62,132 nucleotides of DNA from Nitrosomonadales bacterium (lineage in GTDB: Bacteria > Pseudomonadota > Gammaproteobacteria > Burkholderiales > Gallionellaceae), in the NCBI GenBank assembly GCA_016195965.1, contig JACPYR010000058.1, positions 1 through 62,132 on the forward strand, given 5' to 3'. Within the stretch, counting starts at the first letter, position 1; every line of letters starts with the position of its first letter. The position numbers were made by a program, and so were the translations under genes. Positions 27,200 to 35,405 of the stretch are shown here, in pieces. Below the pieces are notes generated by a model, which was given only the letters and a program-made list of their open reading frames with translations, made no database searches and had not been told where the DNA came from.

Positions 27200-28230
27200 T
27201 TATCTGAAAGCGGTCATTGAAGCTCCGCCAAATGCCGCCTCCACTTCGGCGCGCAGCAAAGCCCTGTCTTCTCCGACATAGCGCGGCGAAAAATGCATCG
27301 CGATGACGCTGCCAACGTGCGCAGCCGGGCGATCTCACCGGCCTGATGCGCGGTCAGGTGGAACTTGCGCTGCCCATGTCCGGCATCGCGTTGCATGAAT
27401 ACCGCCTCGATGTACAACAGGTCGGCGTCGCGTGCCAGGTCGACGATGCGCTTCACGTTGTCCTTGTGCCATGCGACATCGGTGACGTAGGCGATCTTCT
27501 GTCCGGGCACGATGCGCAGCGCGGGCTTCAGTTCGGCCAGTGACACCAGCCGCTCTCGTTGTGTATCACTTTCGCGCCATGCCACTTTTATCTGCCACTG
27601 CTCCGGTTCGTTGCGCAACACCGCCTGCTTCATGTCGCGCAGCCATGCACCCAGCGGCAGGCCGAGTTCCTGCAAACGATTCTTCCACACATTGACGTGC
27701 GCCTGCTCTTGAAGCGCATAAGCCAGGCAGGGGATGCCGCCGTGGTCGAGCAAGGCGCAGCGCACCTGCATCACCGACTCGCGCAGCAGCACATTGTCCG
27801 TACAGATCACGCCGGTTTCATCCACACGGCGGAACGCGCTGTGGCAGCGGAAGCTGGCGCGCCGCCCTGCCCCGTTGCCATCCACCTCGGAAACGTGTAG
27901 CGCAAAGTCTGACACATAGTTATGCACCAGATTCCAAGTGTAGGCGCGCAGCTTGCATTCTACCTGATCGAGAAAGCCGGGCGGGCCGAACAGCTGCAAG
28001 TCCTTTTCCCTTCCGAGCAGGATGCGCAGTAGCCAATCGAAACCGATAAAGTGATCCATATGAGCATGAGTAACGAACACATGGCTGATGCGCATTAGCT
28101 TGCGCGGGGGGAGCGCCTGGATGTCGCCCAGATCGAACAGCAACGCACGATGTTCGAACAGGCAGTCGACGAACAGTACGGGGTCACCCGTCGAACCATT
28201 TATCAGATGGGGATGAAAAGTTGGGCGCAT
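27200..28230 (-). pseudogene. Ribonuclease Z-like MBL-fold hydrolase with a frameshift
   Basis: From 28230 the protein reads as an RNase Z-like metallo-beta-lactamase hydrolase: HAHMDHFIGFDW (metal motif 55-60), LFGPPGFLDQVECKLRAYTW, ICTDNVLL, YVTDVAWHKDNVKRIVDLAR, LYIEAVFM and HLTAHQAGEIA. Near 27330 the frame is lost and the original frame ends at 27214. In the next frame the expected ending continues: AAHVGSVIAMHFSPRYVGED, then RALLRAEVEAAFGG, to TAA at 27200. Restoring one base in the CGG at about 27328-27330 (CGGG) would give an intact gene of about 344 residues. Either it is a recent mutation or a sequencing error. It lies 19 bases downstream of the second TPM gene, likely the same operon. 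Confidence 0.8.
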
Positions 28231-28249
28231 GGCTGCGCGTATCGTGATA

Positions 28250-28762
28250 CTACAACACCACCGGCCTGTCCGGCAATTCATTGGCCGGCATCTCGTTGCC
28301 TTTGCCGCTGCGTGCCGGGAAGTGGTGCGACAGATGCTCGCCCACCGCGTGTATGCCGGTGAGCACGCCCGATTCAAATTCTCCTTTGCGGAACGCCGCC
28401 TCCATCTCGCGGCAGATCGCTTCCCAGGTTTGCTGCCCGAGCCTGACATGTATGCCGCGATCGGCAACGATCTCGACATCATGGTCTGCCAATAACAGAT
28501 AGATCAGCACGCCGTTGTTATGCTCGGTATCCCAGACGCGCAGCTTGGCAAACACCTCGATCGCGCGTTGCTGCGCAGTCTGCCCCGCCAGCAGCGGCGC
28601 CAGTTCCAGCGAGGCCTCGACCGCAAAGCGGATCTGTCCCGCATGTTGCGCTTCGGTTGTCTGTATCGCGCTCTCGATCGCATCCATCGCGCGCGATGGA
28701 AATACGCGCCGCACCGCCGCACGGCCTGTCGATAGATGTCGCATCACTCGCATTAAATTCAT
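28250..28762 (-). CDS. TPM-domain protein (second TPM gene of the lemA operon)
   Basis: A 170-residue TPM_phosphatase-domain protein: SRAMDAIESAIQTTEAQHAG, RAIEVFAKLRVWDTEHNNGV and LIYLLLADHDVEIVADRGIH are the family core. It has no signal peptide or C-terminal membrane anchor, unlike the neighbour. The start at 28762 overlaps the upstream TPM stop (TGATG) and has GGGAG upstream; ATG 28768 is an alternative. LemA-TPM-TPM is a recurring arrangement in proteobacteria; its role in the envelope is not established. Confidence 0.9.
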   Translation of the reverse strand: MNLMRVMRHLSTGRAAVRRVFPSRAMDAIESAIQTTEAQHAGQIRFAVEASLELAPLLAGQTAQQRAIEVFAKLRVWDTEHNNGVLIYLLLADHDVEIVADRGIHVRLGQQTWEAICREMEAAFRKGEFESGVLTGIHAVGEHLSHHFPARSGKGNEMPANELPDRPVVL

Positions 28763-29601
28763 CACCATCTCCCGGAGGCGCCGCCCCCACCAAAGCCACC
28801 GCCCCCGCCGCTGAAGCCTCCTCCACCTCCGAAGCCGCCGCTTCCAAAACCACCACCGCCATAACTGCCAAAGCCGCGCCCACCACCCAGCAGCACGAAC
28901 ACGAACGCCATCAGCCCGACGAACAGCGCGATCAACATCTGCGCGACCACCAGCCAGGCCAACATTCCCAGCGCTCCGCCCATCAGCACGGCGGCGGGCA
29001 AACGCCCGAGCAGCGCACGCAACATGCCGCCCACGACCACCACCAGGCCAAAACCGATAAATAACAGCGACTCGATATCATATTTTCCGCTCGCGGCAGC
29101 ACGCCTGGGGGGCGGCAACGGTTCGCCGTTGACGACCTGCATCATCGCGGCCAGGCCGGTCTCGATGCCGGAATAAAACTCGCCGCGCTTGAAACGCGGA
29201 ACTATGATTTCTTCGATGATGCGGTTCGCGGTCGCGTCGTTCAGCACACCTTCCAGACCGTAGCCCACCTCGATGCGAAGTGCGCGATCGTCCTTCGCGA
29301 CGATCAGCAACGCGCCGTCGTCCACCCCCTTGCGGCCCAGCTTCCACGCCTCGACGACACGAATGCCGAATTGCTCGATGCTTTCCGGCTGGGTGGTCGG
29401 CACGATCAGCAGCGCAAGCTGCGCGCCTTTGTTCTTTTCAAATGCGGCGAGGCGGGATTCCAGTGTCTGTGCTTGCCCCGCATCCAGCGTCGCGGTTAGA
29501 TCGGTGACGCGGTGCGCGAGTGGAGGCACGGGCACATCCGCTCGAACTGCCCCGCTAAAGAGCAGCGCCAGCAGCAGAAACCCAGTACAGAATTTTCTCA
29601 T
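28762..29601 (-). CDS. TPM-domain membrane protein (YgcG family)
   Basis: A 279-residue protein with a signal peptide (FCTGFLLLALLFSGAVRA), a periplasmic TPM domain (about 25-165: VTDLTATLDAGQAQTLESRL, LALLIVPTTQPESIEQFGIR, IEVGYGLEGVLNDATANRII), two or three transmembrane helices (about 180-245) and a C-terminal Gly/Ser/Phe-rich tail (GGGGFSGGGGGFGGGGASGRW-like). The design is that of YgcG/BA_5613-type proteins. ATG 29601 is chosen because GAGG sits five bases upstream; GTG 29607 overlaps that site. It follows lemA across a 170-bp gap that holds an inverted repeat. Confidence 0.92.
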   Translation of the reverse strand: MRKFCTGFLLLALLFSGAVRADVPVPPLAHRVTDLTATLDAGQAQTLESRLAAFEKNKGAQLALLIVPTTQPESIEQFGIRVVEAWKLGRKGVDDGALLIVAKDDRALRIEVGYGLEGVLNDATANRIIEEIIVPRFKRGEFYSGIETGLAAMMQVVNGEPLPPPRRAAASGKYDIESLLFIGFGLVVVVGGMLRALLGRLPAAVLMGGALGMLAWLVVAQMLIALFVGLMAFVFVLLGGGRGFGSYGGGGFGSGGFGGGGGFSGGGGGFGGGGASGRW

Positions 29602-29653
29602 GGGCACCTCGTCATTTATATTTCGATAAACCCGTTCAGATTTCCGTTCGCTC

Positions 29654-29748
29654 CTTCGACAAGCTCAGGACGGACGAATTCGAAGGGTTCACTGCGAACG
29701 GCCATTATGTATCTCAGCGACTGTCCGTTCGTGCTGAGCTTGTCGAAG
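29654..29748. repeat. Inverted intergenic repeat within the lemA operon
   Basis: CTTCGACAAGCTCAG (29654-29668) and its exact reverse complement (29734-29748) are 65 bases apart, flanked by CGTTCG-type sequences. This 15-bp motif is a frequent intergenic repeat in proteobacterial genomes. Transcribed between lemA and the first TPM gene, it would form a long stem that could stabilise or attenuate the message. Confidence 0.7.
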
Positions 29749-29771
29749 CATGAACGGACAATCCGGACATG

Positions 29772-30377
29772 TTATTTGGCCGGAACGGCCTTGGGCGCAT
29801 CGAAACTGACCACGGGCGGGGCCGAAATTGCTTTCTCGTTCTCCACGGTGAATGAGGGCTTCACCTTGTAACCGAATATCATCGCGGTCAGGTTGGTCGG
29901 AAATTCGCGCACCGTGACGTTGTACTCCTGCACCGCCTTGATGTAGCGGTTGCGCGCCACGGTGATGCGGTTCTCGGTGCCTTCGAGCTGTGCCTGCAGG
30001 TCGCGGAAATTCTGGTCGGATTTCAGCTGCGGGTAATTTTCAGATACTACCAGCAAACGGCTCAGGGCCGAAGTCAGCTCGCCCTGTGCGGCCTGAAATT
30101 TGGCGAAAGCCTGCGCGTCGTTGATCAGCTCGGGCGTGGCCTGGATGCTGCCAACCTTGGCGCGCGCTTCGGTCACACCCAGCAACACGGCCTGTTCCTG
30201 TGCCGCATAGCCTTTCACGGTATTGACCAGATTCGGGATCAGGTCGGCGCGGCGCTGGTACTGGTTCAGCACTTCCGCCCAGCTCGCCTTGATCTGTTCA
30301 TCGGTGGTTTGAAAGGTGTTGTAGCCGCAGCCGCTCAATAAAGCAGCCAGTAAAACGATCCATAAGGTACGCATCAT
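29772..30377 (-). CDS. lemA: LemA family protein
   Basis: A 201-residue LemA protein. It begins with a lipobox (LLSGC) giving a predicted lipoprotein, then the helical LemA core: QYQRRADLIPNLVNTVKGYA, EARAKVGSIQATPELINDAQ, SRLLVVSENYPQLKSDQNFR and ENRITVARNRYIKAVQEYN. The tail after FGYKVKPSFTVE is short. The ribosome site AGGAGG lies five bases before the first ATG. It heads the operon lemA-TPM-TPM, probably continuing to the metallo-beta-lactamase gene. The biochemical role is not defined. Confidence 0.95.
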   Translation of the reverse strand: MMRTLWIVLLAALLSGCGYNTFQTTDEQIKASWAEVLNQYQRRADLIPNLVNTVKGYAAQEQAVLLGVTEARAKVGSIQATPELINDAQAFAKFQAAQGELTSALSRLLVVSENYPQLKSDQNFRDLQAQLEGTENRITVARNRYIKAVQEYNVTVREFPTNLTAMIFGYKVKPSFTVENEKAISAPPVVSFDAPKAVPAK

Positions 30378-30441
30378 CGATTCCTCCTATTACAAGTCAA
30401 ACACAAGTAGAAACTATAGCACCATTCCAACCCAATCAGGC

Positions 30442-31572
30442 TTAATCTCCTGACTGGAGTATCACTTGCACCTCGCGGGTTTTCCCTTGCCGCAGCACGC
30501 TCAACTTGACCTTGTCGCCCACCTTGTAGTCATCCAGGAGCGCGACAAGTTTACCGACGCTGTCCACGGGCTTACCTTCAATTGCGGTAATGATGTCACC
30601 TGGGACAATCTCTCCTTTGTTGGTCTGGACTATCCCTTTCAATCCCGCTGCACCGGCTGATGTACCGGGCTGTACCCTTAGAATCACTACACCCTTAATT
30701 TCCAGTATTTCCATCAAACGCGCATTGAGGTTATCGTCGATTTCGATGCCCAGTGCCGGACGGTTATATTTTCCGTTGCGTATGAGTTGTGGCACTACCC
30801 GATTGACCGTATCCACCGGGACGGCAAAGCCGATACCCGCATTTGCACCGTTAGGACTGTATATGGCCGTGTTGATGCCGATCAGCCGCCCTGCCGAATC
30901 GAGCAGCGGCCCGCCGGAATTGCCCGGATTGATCGCCGCATTGGTCTGGATCAGATGCTCGACCATTGCGCCGCTTTCTTCAGTGAGCGAACGATTCAAT
31001 GCAGAAACAATGCCATTGGTCAGCGTCCAGTCCAACCCGAATGGATTGCCTATAGCAAAAACTTTTTGCCCCACTTTTAGATCGCGGCTGGTGCCTATAG
31101 GCAGGGGCGACGAATACTTTTGATTGATGTTGATCTTGAGCACGGCAATGTCATGCATCGGGCTGGTGCCGACCAGGCTGGCTTTGTAAGCCTTGCCATT
31201 CGCCAGCCTGATAGTAGCTTCGCTGGCATTCTGGATAACATGGTAGTTAGTTACCACATGGCCAGAATCATCCCAGAAAAAGCCCGAACCGGAACCACGG
31301 GGAACAGAAAACGTGTTGCGCGACCAAAAGTCCTGCACCTCGGTACTGGTTGTGATGAACACTACCGAGTCACGTGATTTTTCAAATAACTCGATGGTCG
31401 CTTTTTCATCTGAGGCTAATTCACCACGTGGACTAACCGGGCGCGGTGCCGCATCGGCACCATCTGCCGCAGGAATACAAGCCAGCAACACTCCAAACAG
31501 CGCAGTGGCAATCACCCCGACCAATGAGGCGCGGATCAAACGCATGAAATTCAACAAGGAATCACTGGACAA
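30442..31572 (-). CDS. S1C serine protease (HtrA/Deg type, single PDZ)
   Basis: A 376-residue trypsin-like HtrA protease with one PDZ domain. The triad is His111 (NYHVI), Asp141 (MHDIAVLKI) and Ser219 (GNSGGPL). The PDZ domain covers about 275-370 (GVVILRVQPGTSAGAAGLKG, GEIVPGDIITAIEGKPVDSV). The N-terminal hydrophobic segment ends LLAC, so it is either membrane-anchored (DegS-like) or a lipoprotein, acting in the periplasm. The start is a TTG at 31572, chosen because AAAGGAGAG lies ideally upstream; no ATG upstream has a ribosome site. It is divergent from a second HtrA gene with a shared palindromic heat-shock promoter region. Confidence 0.92.
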   Translation of the reverse strand: MSSDSLLNFMRLIRASLVGVIATALFGVLLACIPAADGADAAPRPVSPRGELASDEKATIELFEKSRDSVVFITTSTEVQDFWSRNTFSVPRGSGSGFFWDDSGHVVTNYHVIQNASEATIRLANGKAYKASLVGTSPMHDIAVLKININQKYSSPLPIGTSRDLKVGQKVFAIGNPFGLDWTLTNGIVSALNRSLTEESGAMVEHLIQTNAAINPGNSGGPLLDSAGRLIGINTAIYSPNGANAGIGFAVPVDTVNRVVPQLIRNGKYNRPALGIEIDDNLNARLMEILEIKGVVILRVQPGTSAGAAGLKGIVQTNKGEIVPGDIITAIEGKPVDSVGKLVALLDDYKVGDKVKLSVLRQGKTREVQVILQSGD

Positions 31573-31599
31573 GATAACTCTCCTTTGGCGACATAAATA

Positions 31600-31622
31600 A
31601 TGGCTAAGCAAGCAGTTTCAAG
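31600..31622 (-). promoter_or_regulatory. Candidate sigma32 promoter for the minus-strand HtrA gene
   Basis: On the minus strand CTTGAAA (31622-31616) matches the sigma32 -35 box. A weaker CCAT-containing -10 follows about 10 bases later (31605-31598). It forms one arm of the palindrome TTTCAAG-AGGGG-CTTGAAA. Confidence 0.4.
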
Positions 31623-31627
31623 AGGGG

Positions 31628-31654
31628 CTTGAAATAAAAAAAACCACCCCAACA
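31628..31654 (+). promoter_or_regulatory. Candidate sigma32 promoter for the plus-strand DegP-like gene
   Basis: CTTGAAA (31628-31634), a 12-base spacer and CCCCAACA (31647-31654) match the sigma32 pattern (CTTGAAA, N11-16, CCCCATNT) well. Transcription would begin near 31662, giving a leader of about 125 bases to the ATG at 31787. Confidence 0.55.
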
Positions 31655-31786
31655 TCGCGCCACAGAGTTGATGGATGAGCTGCTGATGAGTAATCCAACT
31701 TCTCTCTTTTTTCAATCAATCTTAATGAAATCGCGCCGGTCAAAACTGCTGCGAATTTATTGAAATTTTTGTCGAAAGGTCACAAT

Positions 31787-33274
31787 ATGAAACTAAATAA
31801 CCTATCTGTAAGTATCCTGCGCTTGCTGGGAATCGGTCTCGTTTCAGTCGCTCTGTCAGCTGGTTTCAGCTATGCTTCACACGATGCATCGACCACAGAA
31901 AAATCATCTCCCAAGTCGAATGAAACTGCGGTTGCCGGATCAACGCAATCCAGATCATCCGGTACGTTGCCAGACTTTAGCGAAATTGCGGAAAAACAGG
32001 GAACGGCTGTTGTGAACATCAGCGTTTCCGGAACTGCCAAGACCGGCATGCAAAGTTTCCAGGGGTTTCCCGGCACGGATCCCGATGATCCGTTTTATGA
32101 ATTTTTCCGTCGATTCCAGATTCCCGCTCCACAAGGAGGACAGCCAACTCATGGCCTGGGTTCTGGCTTTATCATCAGTTCGGACGGGATCATCCTAACC
32201 AACGCCCATGTGGTAGCCGATGCCGATGAGGTGATCGTAAAACTGACCGACAAACGCGAATTCAAGGCAAAGGTGATCGGCGCGGACCGGCCGAGTGACG
32301 TTGCAGTGTTGAAAGTTGATGCCAATGACTTGCCCGTGGTCAGGATCGGCGATGCACAAAAATCCAGAGTGGGAGAATGGGTCGTCGCTATCGGCTCGCC
32401 ATTCGGATTTGAAAACAGCGTCACGGCGGGCATCATTTCAGCGAAATCCCGTTCACTGCCGGATGAAGGCTACGTGCCATTTTTACAAACAGACGCCGCC
32501 ATCAACCCAGGCAATTCGGGCGGCCCGTTGTTCAATATGAGCGGCGAAGTCATCGGCATCAACTCGCAGATTTACACCCGCAGTGGCGGTTATCAAGGAC
32601 TATCGTTTTCCATTCCAATTGATGTAGCGATGAAGGTGGAGAAACAGTTGCTCGACCACGGCAAAGTCAGTCGCGGGCGGCTGGGTGTGATGATCCAGGA
32701 AATCAATCAGGACTTGGCGACTTCGTTCGGGCTTGAAAAGCCAAACGGTGCACTGGTGGCTTCAGTTGAAAAAAACAGCCCCGCGAAGCGCGCAGGCATT
32801 GAACCCGGCGATGTCATTTTAAAATTCAACGGTAAGGAAATCATTCATTCCAGTGACCTGCCTCCGATGGTGGCCGACCTGGTGCCAGGCTCGGCAGCAT
32901 CGTTGGAAATCTGGCACAAGGGCAAGACAACAAATATCTCCATAAACGTAGGCGAGATGAAGGAGGCAACAGCCAAAGCAGAACCGGATAGCGTTGCTAA
33001 AGGTAAACTCGGCCTTGCGGTTCGCCCGTTGACATCTGAAGAGCGTAAGAAAGCTGGCTTGGCAAACGACGAAGGCGTGATCGTCGAGCACCTTGCCGAT
33101 GGCCCTGCTGCACGTGGAGGCATACGCCAAGGCGACATTATTTTATCGGTCAATAGCGAGAAGGTTGGCAGTGCAGAAAAAATGCGTAGCCTGGTGGAAA
33201 AGCACGGCAAGCTTATGGCAATTCGTATTCTGCGCGGTGACATGATGTTGTTTGTGTCCGTCAAAATTGATTAG
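31787..33274 (+). CDS. Periplasmic serine endoprotease DegP/HtrA-like
   Basis: A 495-residue Do-type protease with signal peptide (LLGIGLVSVALSAGFSYA), protease domain and two PDZ domains. The triad is His141 (NAHVV), Asp171 (SDVAVLKV) and Ser244 (GNSGGPLFN). An LA loop with a Gln/Phe-rich stretch precedes it (FYEFFRRFQIPAPQGGQ). PDZ1 starts near 290 (GRLGVMIQEINQDLA) and PDZ2 near 405 (GKLGLAVRPLTSEERKKAGL). It degrades or refolds damaged envelope proteins. The ATG at 31787 is used; a TTG at 31760 is in frame but lacks a ribosome site. It has a strong candidate heat-shock promoter and is followed by hsp20. Confidence 0.95.
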   Translation: MKLNNLSVSILRLLGIGLVSVALSAGFSYASHDASTTEKSSPKSNETAVAGSTQSRSSGTLPDFSEIAEKQGTAVVNISVSGTAKTGMQSFQGFPGTDPDDPFYEFFRRFQIPAPQGGQPTHGLGSGFIISSDGIILTNAHVVADADEVIVKLTDKREFKAKVIGADRPSDVAVLKVDANDLPVVRIGDAQKSRVGEWVVAIGSPFGFENSVTAGIISAKSRSLPDEGYVPFLQTDAAINPGNSGGPLFNMSGEVIGINSQIYTRSGGYQGLSFSIPIDVAMKVEKQLLDHGKVSRGRLGVMIQEINQDLATSFGLEKPNGALVASVEKNSPAKRAGIEPGDVILKFNGKEIIHSSDLPPMVADLVPGSAASLEIWHKGKTTNISINVGEMKEATAKAEPDSVAKGKLGLAVRPLTSEERKKAGLANDEGVIVEHLADGPAARGGIRQGDIILSVNSEKVGSAEKMRSLVEKHGKLMAIRILRGDMMLFVSVKID

Positions 33275-33329
33275 GCAAGGTGTTCAGAATGAAAAATTAC
33301 TACTCATTCCTGCCAGATTTTTTAGGGCT

Positions 33330-33357
33330 CTTGAAAATTAATTAGCCGTACACATAT
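33330..33357 (+). promoter_or_regulatory. Candidate sigma32 promoter for hsp20
   Basis: CTTGAAA (33330-33336), a 13-base spacer and ACACATAT (33350-33357, 6 of 8 positions of CCCCATNT). It lies 55 bases upstream of the Hsp20 start in the 137-bp gap after degP. Confidence 0.5.
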
Positions 33358-33411
33358 TGGGAGACGCGAGAGCACCATTCATTTTATTCAACAAGACTAA
33401 AGGAGAATATC

Positions 33412-33834
33412 ATGGTAAACCTGTTACGTTACAACCCGGCTGACAATACTTTTGACGACCTGTTTCGCGGTTTTTTGATGCGCCCCGTGCGTATGGATAG
33501 CGCTCAGGAAATGCAGATCAAACTAGACGTCAGTGAAGATGACAAAAGCTATACCGTTCATGCCGAAATCCCGGGCGTAAAAAAAGAAGACATACATGTC
33601 ACCATAGACGGCAATCAAGTTTCCATCAGCGCTGAAGTTAAGAATGAAAAAGATGTTAAGGAAGGTGACAAGGTGCTGCGCAACGAACGCTATTACGGAA
33701 AAATATCTCGCGTCTTTACTTTGGCACAGGACGTTGAAAGCGAGTTGTCAGCAGCAAAGTATAACAACGGGGTGCTGGAGTTGACCTTGCCGAAGAAGGC
33801 GACTGCCACGACAAAACGGTTGACCATCAATTAA
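33412..33834 (+). CDS. Hsp20/alpha-crystallin small heat-shock protein
   Basis: A 140-residue small heat-shock protein that holds unfolded proteins in the cytoplasm. The alpha-crystallin domain spans about 37-135: YTVHAEIPGVKKEDIHVTID, VSISAEVKNEKDVKEGDKVL, RNERYYGKISRVFTLAQDVE and YNNGVLELTLPKK, the A-x-x-x-n-GVL-type signature. The C-terminus TKRLTIN has the family's IxI-like end (LTI). AAAGGAGA precedes the ATG. It sits directly after two HtrA proteases in a heat-stress island. Confidence 0.95.
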   Translation: MVNLLRYNPADNTFDDLFRGFLMRPVRMDSAQEMQIKLDVSEDDKSYTVHAEIPGVKKEDIHVTIDGNQVSISAEVKNEKDVKEGDKVLRNERYYGKISRVFTLAQDVESELSAAKYNNGVLELTLPKKATATTKRLTIN

Positions 33835-33953
33835 TGAGGAGGGTACTTTATGGAACAAAAATAAAAATATTTAGTCTTACGCCGGCCCCAATCATTTGGG
33901 AATTGTTGATAGTAATATTTTAACGATTATTTATTTAATGAAGGAGATTAAAA

Positions 33954-34088
33954 ATGAAAGTTGAAAACAACAACACCCTCTTGAAAAATACTGAAGCCAA
34001 GTTTGACCCTGATACGCAGTTCCATGTTGCTCTTGGATGGTTGACAGCGTTGTCAGTATCAATCGCTGCAATAGCGACCGCTGCATAA
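33954..34088 (+). CDS. Small 44-residue protein, unknown
   Basis: A short gene with an excellent ribosome site: AAGGAG seven bases before the ATG. The peptide starts MKVENNNTLLKNTEAKFDPD and ends in a hydrophobic helix (HVALGWLTALSVSIAAIATA) likely to insert in the membrane. It stops at TAA 34086-34088 and is followed 24 bases later by a strong terminator, so it closes the hsp20 transcription unit. No family was recognised. A stress-related membrane microprotein is one possibility. Confidence 0.65.
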   Translation: MKVENNNTLLKNTEAKFDPDTQFHVALGWLTALSVSIAAIATAA

Positions 34089-34112
34089 GGGCGCTGTTTG
34101 CTGCAGATATCC

Positions 34113-34135
34113 AAAGGGCGGTTTAACCGCCCTTT
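34113..34135 (+). terminator. Rho-independent terminator after the small ORF
   Basis: AAAGGGCGG-TTTAA-CCGCCCTTT, a 9-bp perfect stem followed by TGTCATT. It can also serve the converging minus-strand flavoprotein gene, being preceded by A-rich sequence on the other side. Confidence 0.85.
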
Positions 34136-34164
34136 GTCATTCGCAATCATTTTGTATAGGCGCA

Positions 34165-35373
34165 TCAAACAGCCTGCCCTGCCGCATAGCCGGATGCCCA
34201 CGCCCACTGGAAGTTAAAGCCGCCGAGCTGCCCAGTGACATCCACCACCTCGCCGATAAAAAACAGTCCCGGCACTTCCAGGCACTCCATAGTTTTTGAA
34301 GAAAGCGCGCGCGTATCGATCCCGCCGCAGGTCACTTCGGCCTTGCTGTATCCGGCGGTTCCGGACGGGGTGACCTGCCAGTCGTGCAGTTGCGCGGCTA
34401 TCAGTTTGCGTTCCTTGTCGTTGTACTGGTTGAGCGGCCTGTTCTCGATCTGGGTCATCTGCGCGCACCACACATCGGAGAAGTTTTTCGGGAACCATTG
34501 CGTCAAATAATTGCTGAGCAATTTCTTGCTGGCCTTTTGCTCGGTCAACAGGGACAGCATATCGCAATCCGGCAACAGGTTGATATGCAGCGGCTCGCCA
34601 TGCTGCCAGTAGGAAGAAATTTGCAGTATTGCCGGGCCGCTTAGGCCGCGATGCGTGACTAGCATGTTTTCACGGAACGATTGCTTGCCGAAACTCACCG
34701 CCACATCGAGCGATACCCCGGTCAGATCGGCATAAGGCTTCCAGTCGTCCGGCGCAAAGGTCAGCGGCACCAGACCTGGTTTGAGCTTGGTGATCGGGAT
34801 GCCGAATTGTTCGGCGACATGGTAACCGTAAGGGGTCGCACCGGTCTTGGGGATCGACAAGCCACCGGTGGCGATCACCAGCGAAGCCGAGTTGAAATCG
34901 CCGCGCGAGGTGCTGACGTGGAATTTATGTTCTTCCTTTTTCGGTGATTCGTTTTCTGCGGGCGCGGCGTAGTTGATTTCACCAATCTCGCAGCTCATGA
35001 AACGTTTCACGCCCGCCGCTTCGCATTCACCGCGCAGCATCGCGATGATGGCGTCCGATTCGTCGTCGCAAAACAGCTGCCCCAGCGTTTTTTCGTGATA
35101 AGCGATGTGGTGTTTTTTCAGCAGATCGATGAAATGCTGCGGCGTATAGCGCGCCAGCGCCGACCGGCAAAAATCCGGGTTGTTGGAAATAAAGTTGTCC
35201 GGTTTGGTGTTGATATTGGTGAAGTTGCAGCGCCCGCCGCCGGAGATGCGGATCTTCTCCGCAAGCTTCTTGGCATGATCGAGCAACACCACGGAACGCC
35301 CGCGTTGCCCGGCTTGCAAGGCGCACATCAGGCCTGCTGCACCAGAACCGATAATAATCACATCTGTTTTCAT
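34165..35373 (-). CDS. BaiN/HI0933-like NAD(P)/FAD-dependent oxidoreductase
   Basis: A 402-residue flavoprotein of the HI0933/YhiN/BaiN-like family. The N-terminal Rossmann motif IIIGSGAAGLMCALQAGQRG binds FAD; AEKIRISGGGRCNFTNINTK is the family hallmark. Further blocks are LVIATGGLSIPKTGATPYGY, THRGLSGPAILQISSYW and the C-terminal LFFIGEVVDVTGQLGGFNFQ then WAWASGYAAGQ. The substrate is unknown in most members. It is transcribed toward the terminator at 34113-34135. Confidence 0.95.
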   Translation of the reverse strand: MKTDVIIIGSGAAGLMCALQAGQRGRSVVLLDHAKKLAEKIRISGGGRCNFTNINTKPDNFISNNPDFCRSALARYTPQHFIDLLKKHHIAYHEKTLGQLFCDDESDAIIAMLRGECEAAGVKRFMSCEIGEINYAAPAENESPKKEEHKFHVSTSRGDFNSASLVIATGGLSIPKTGATPYGYHVAEQFGIPITKLKPGLVPLTFAPDDWKPYADLTGVSLDVAVSFGKQSFRENMLVTHRGLSGPAILQISSYWQHGEPLHINLLPDCDMLSLLTEQKASKKLLSNYLTQWFPKNFSDVWCAQMTQIENRPLNQYNDKERKLIAAQLHDWQVTPSGTAGYSKAEVTCGGIDTRALSSKTMECLEVPGLFFIGEVVDVTGQLGGFNFQWAWASGYAAGQAV

Positions 35374-35405
35374 AGTTGTTCCGTTCAGCCCATCACGAGC
35401 ATTAA

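Noticed and set aside
33845-33864. Four-codon ORF (MEQK) with a strong GAGGAGGG site after hsp20
   Set aside because: Too short to call as a gene. It may be the relic of a lost gene or an upstream element for the 44-residue ORF.
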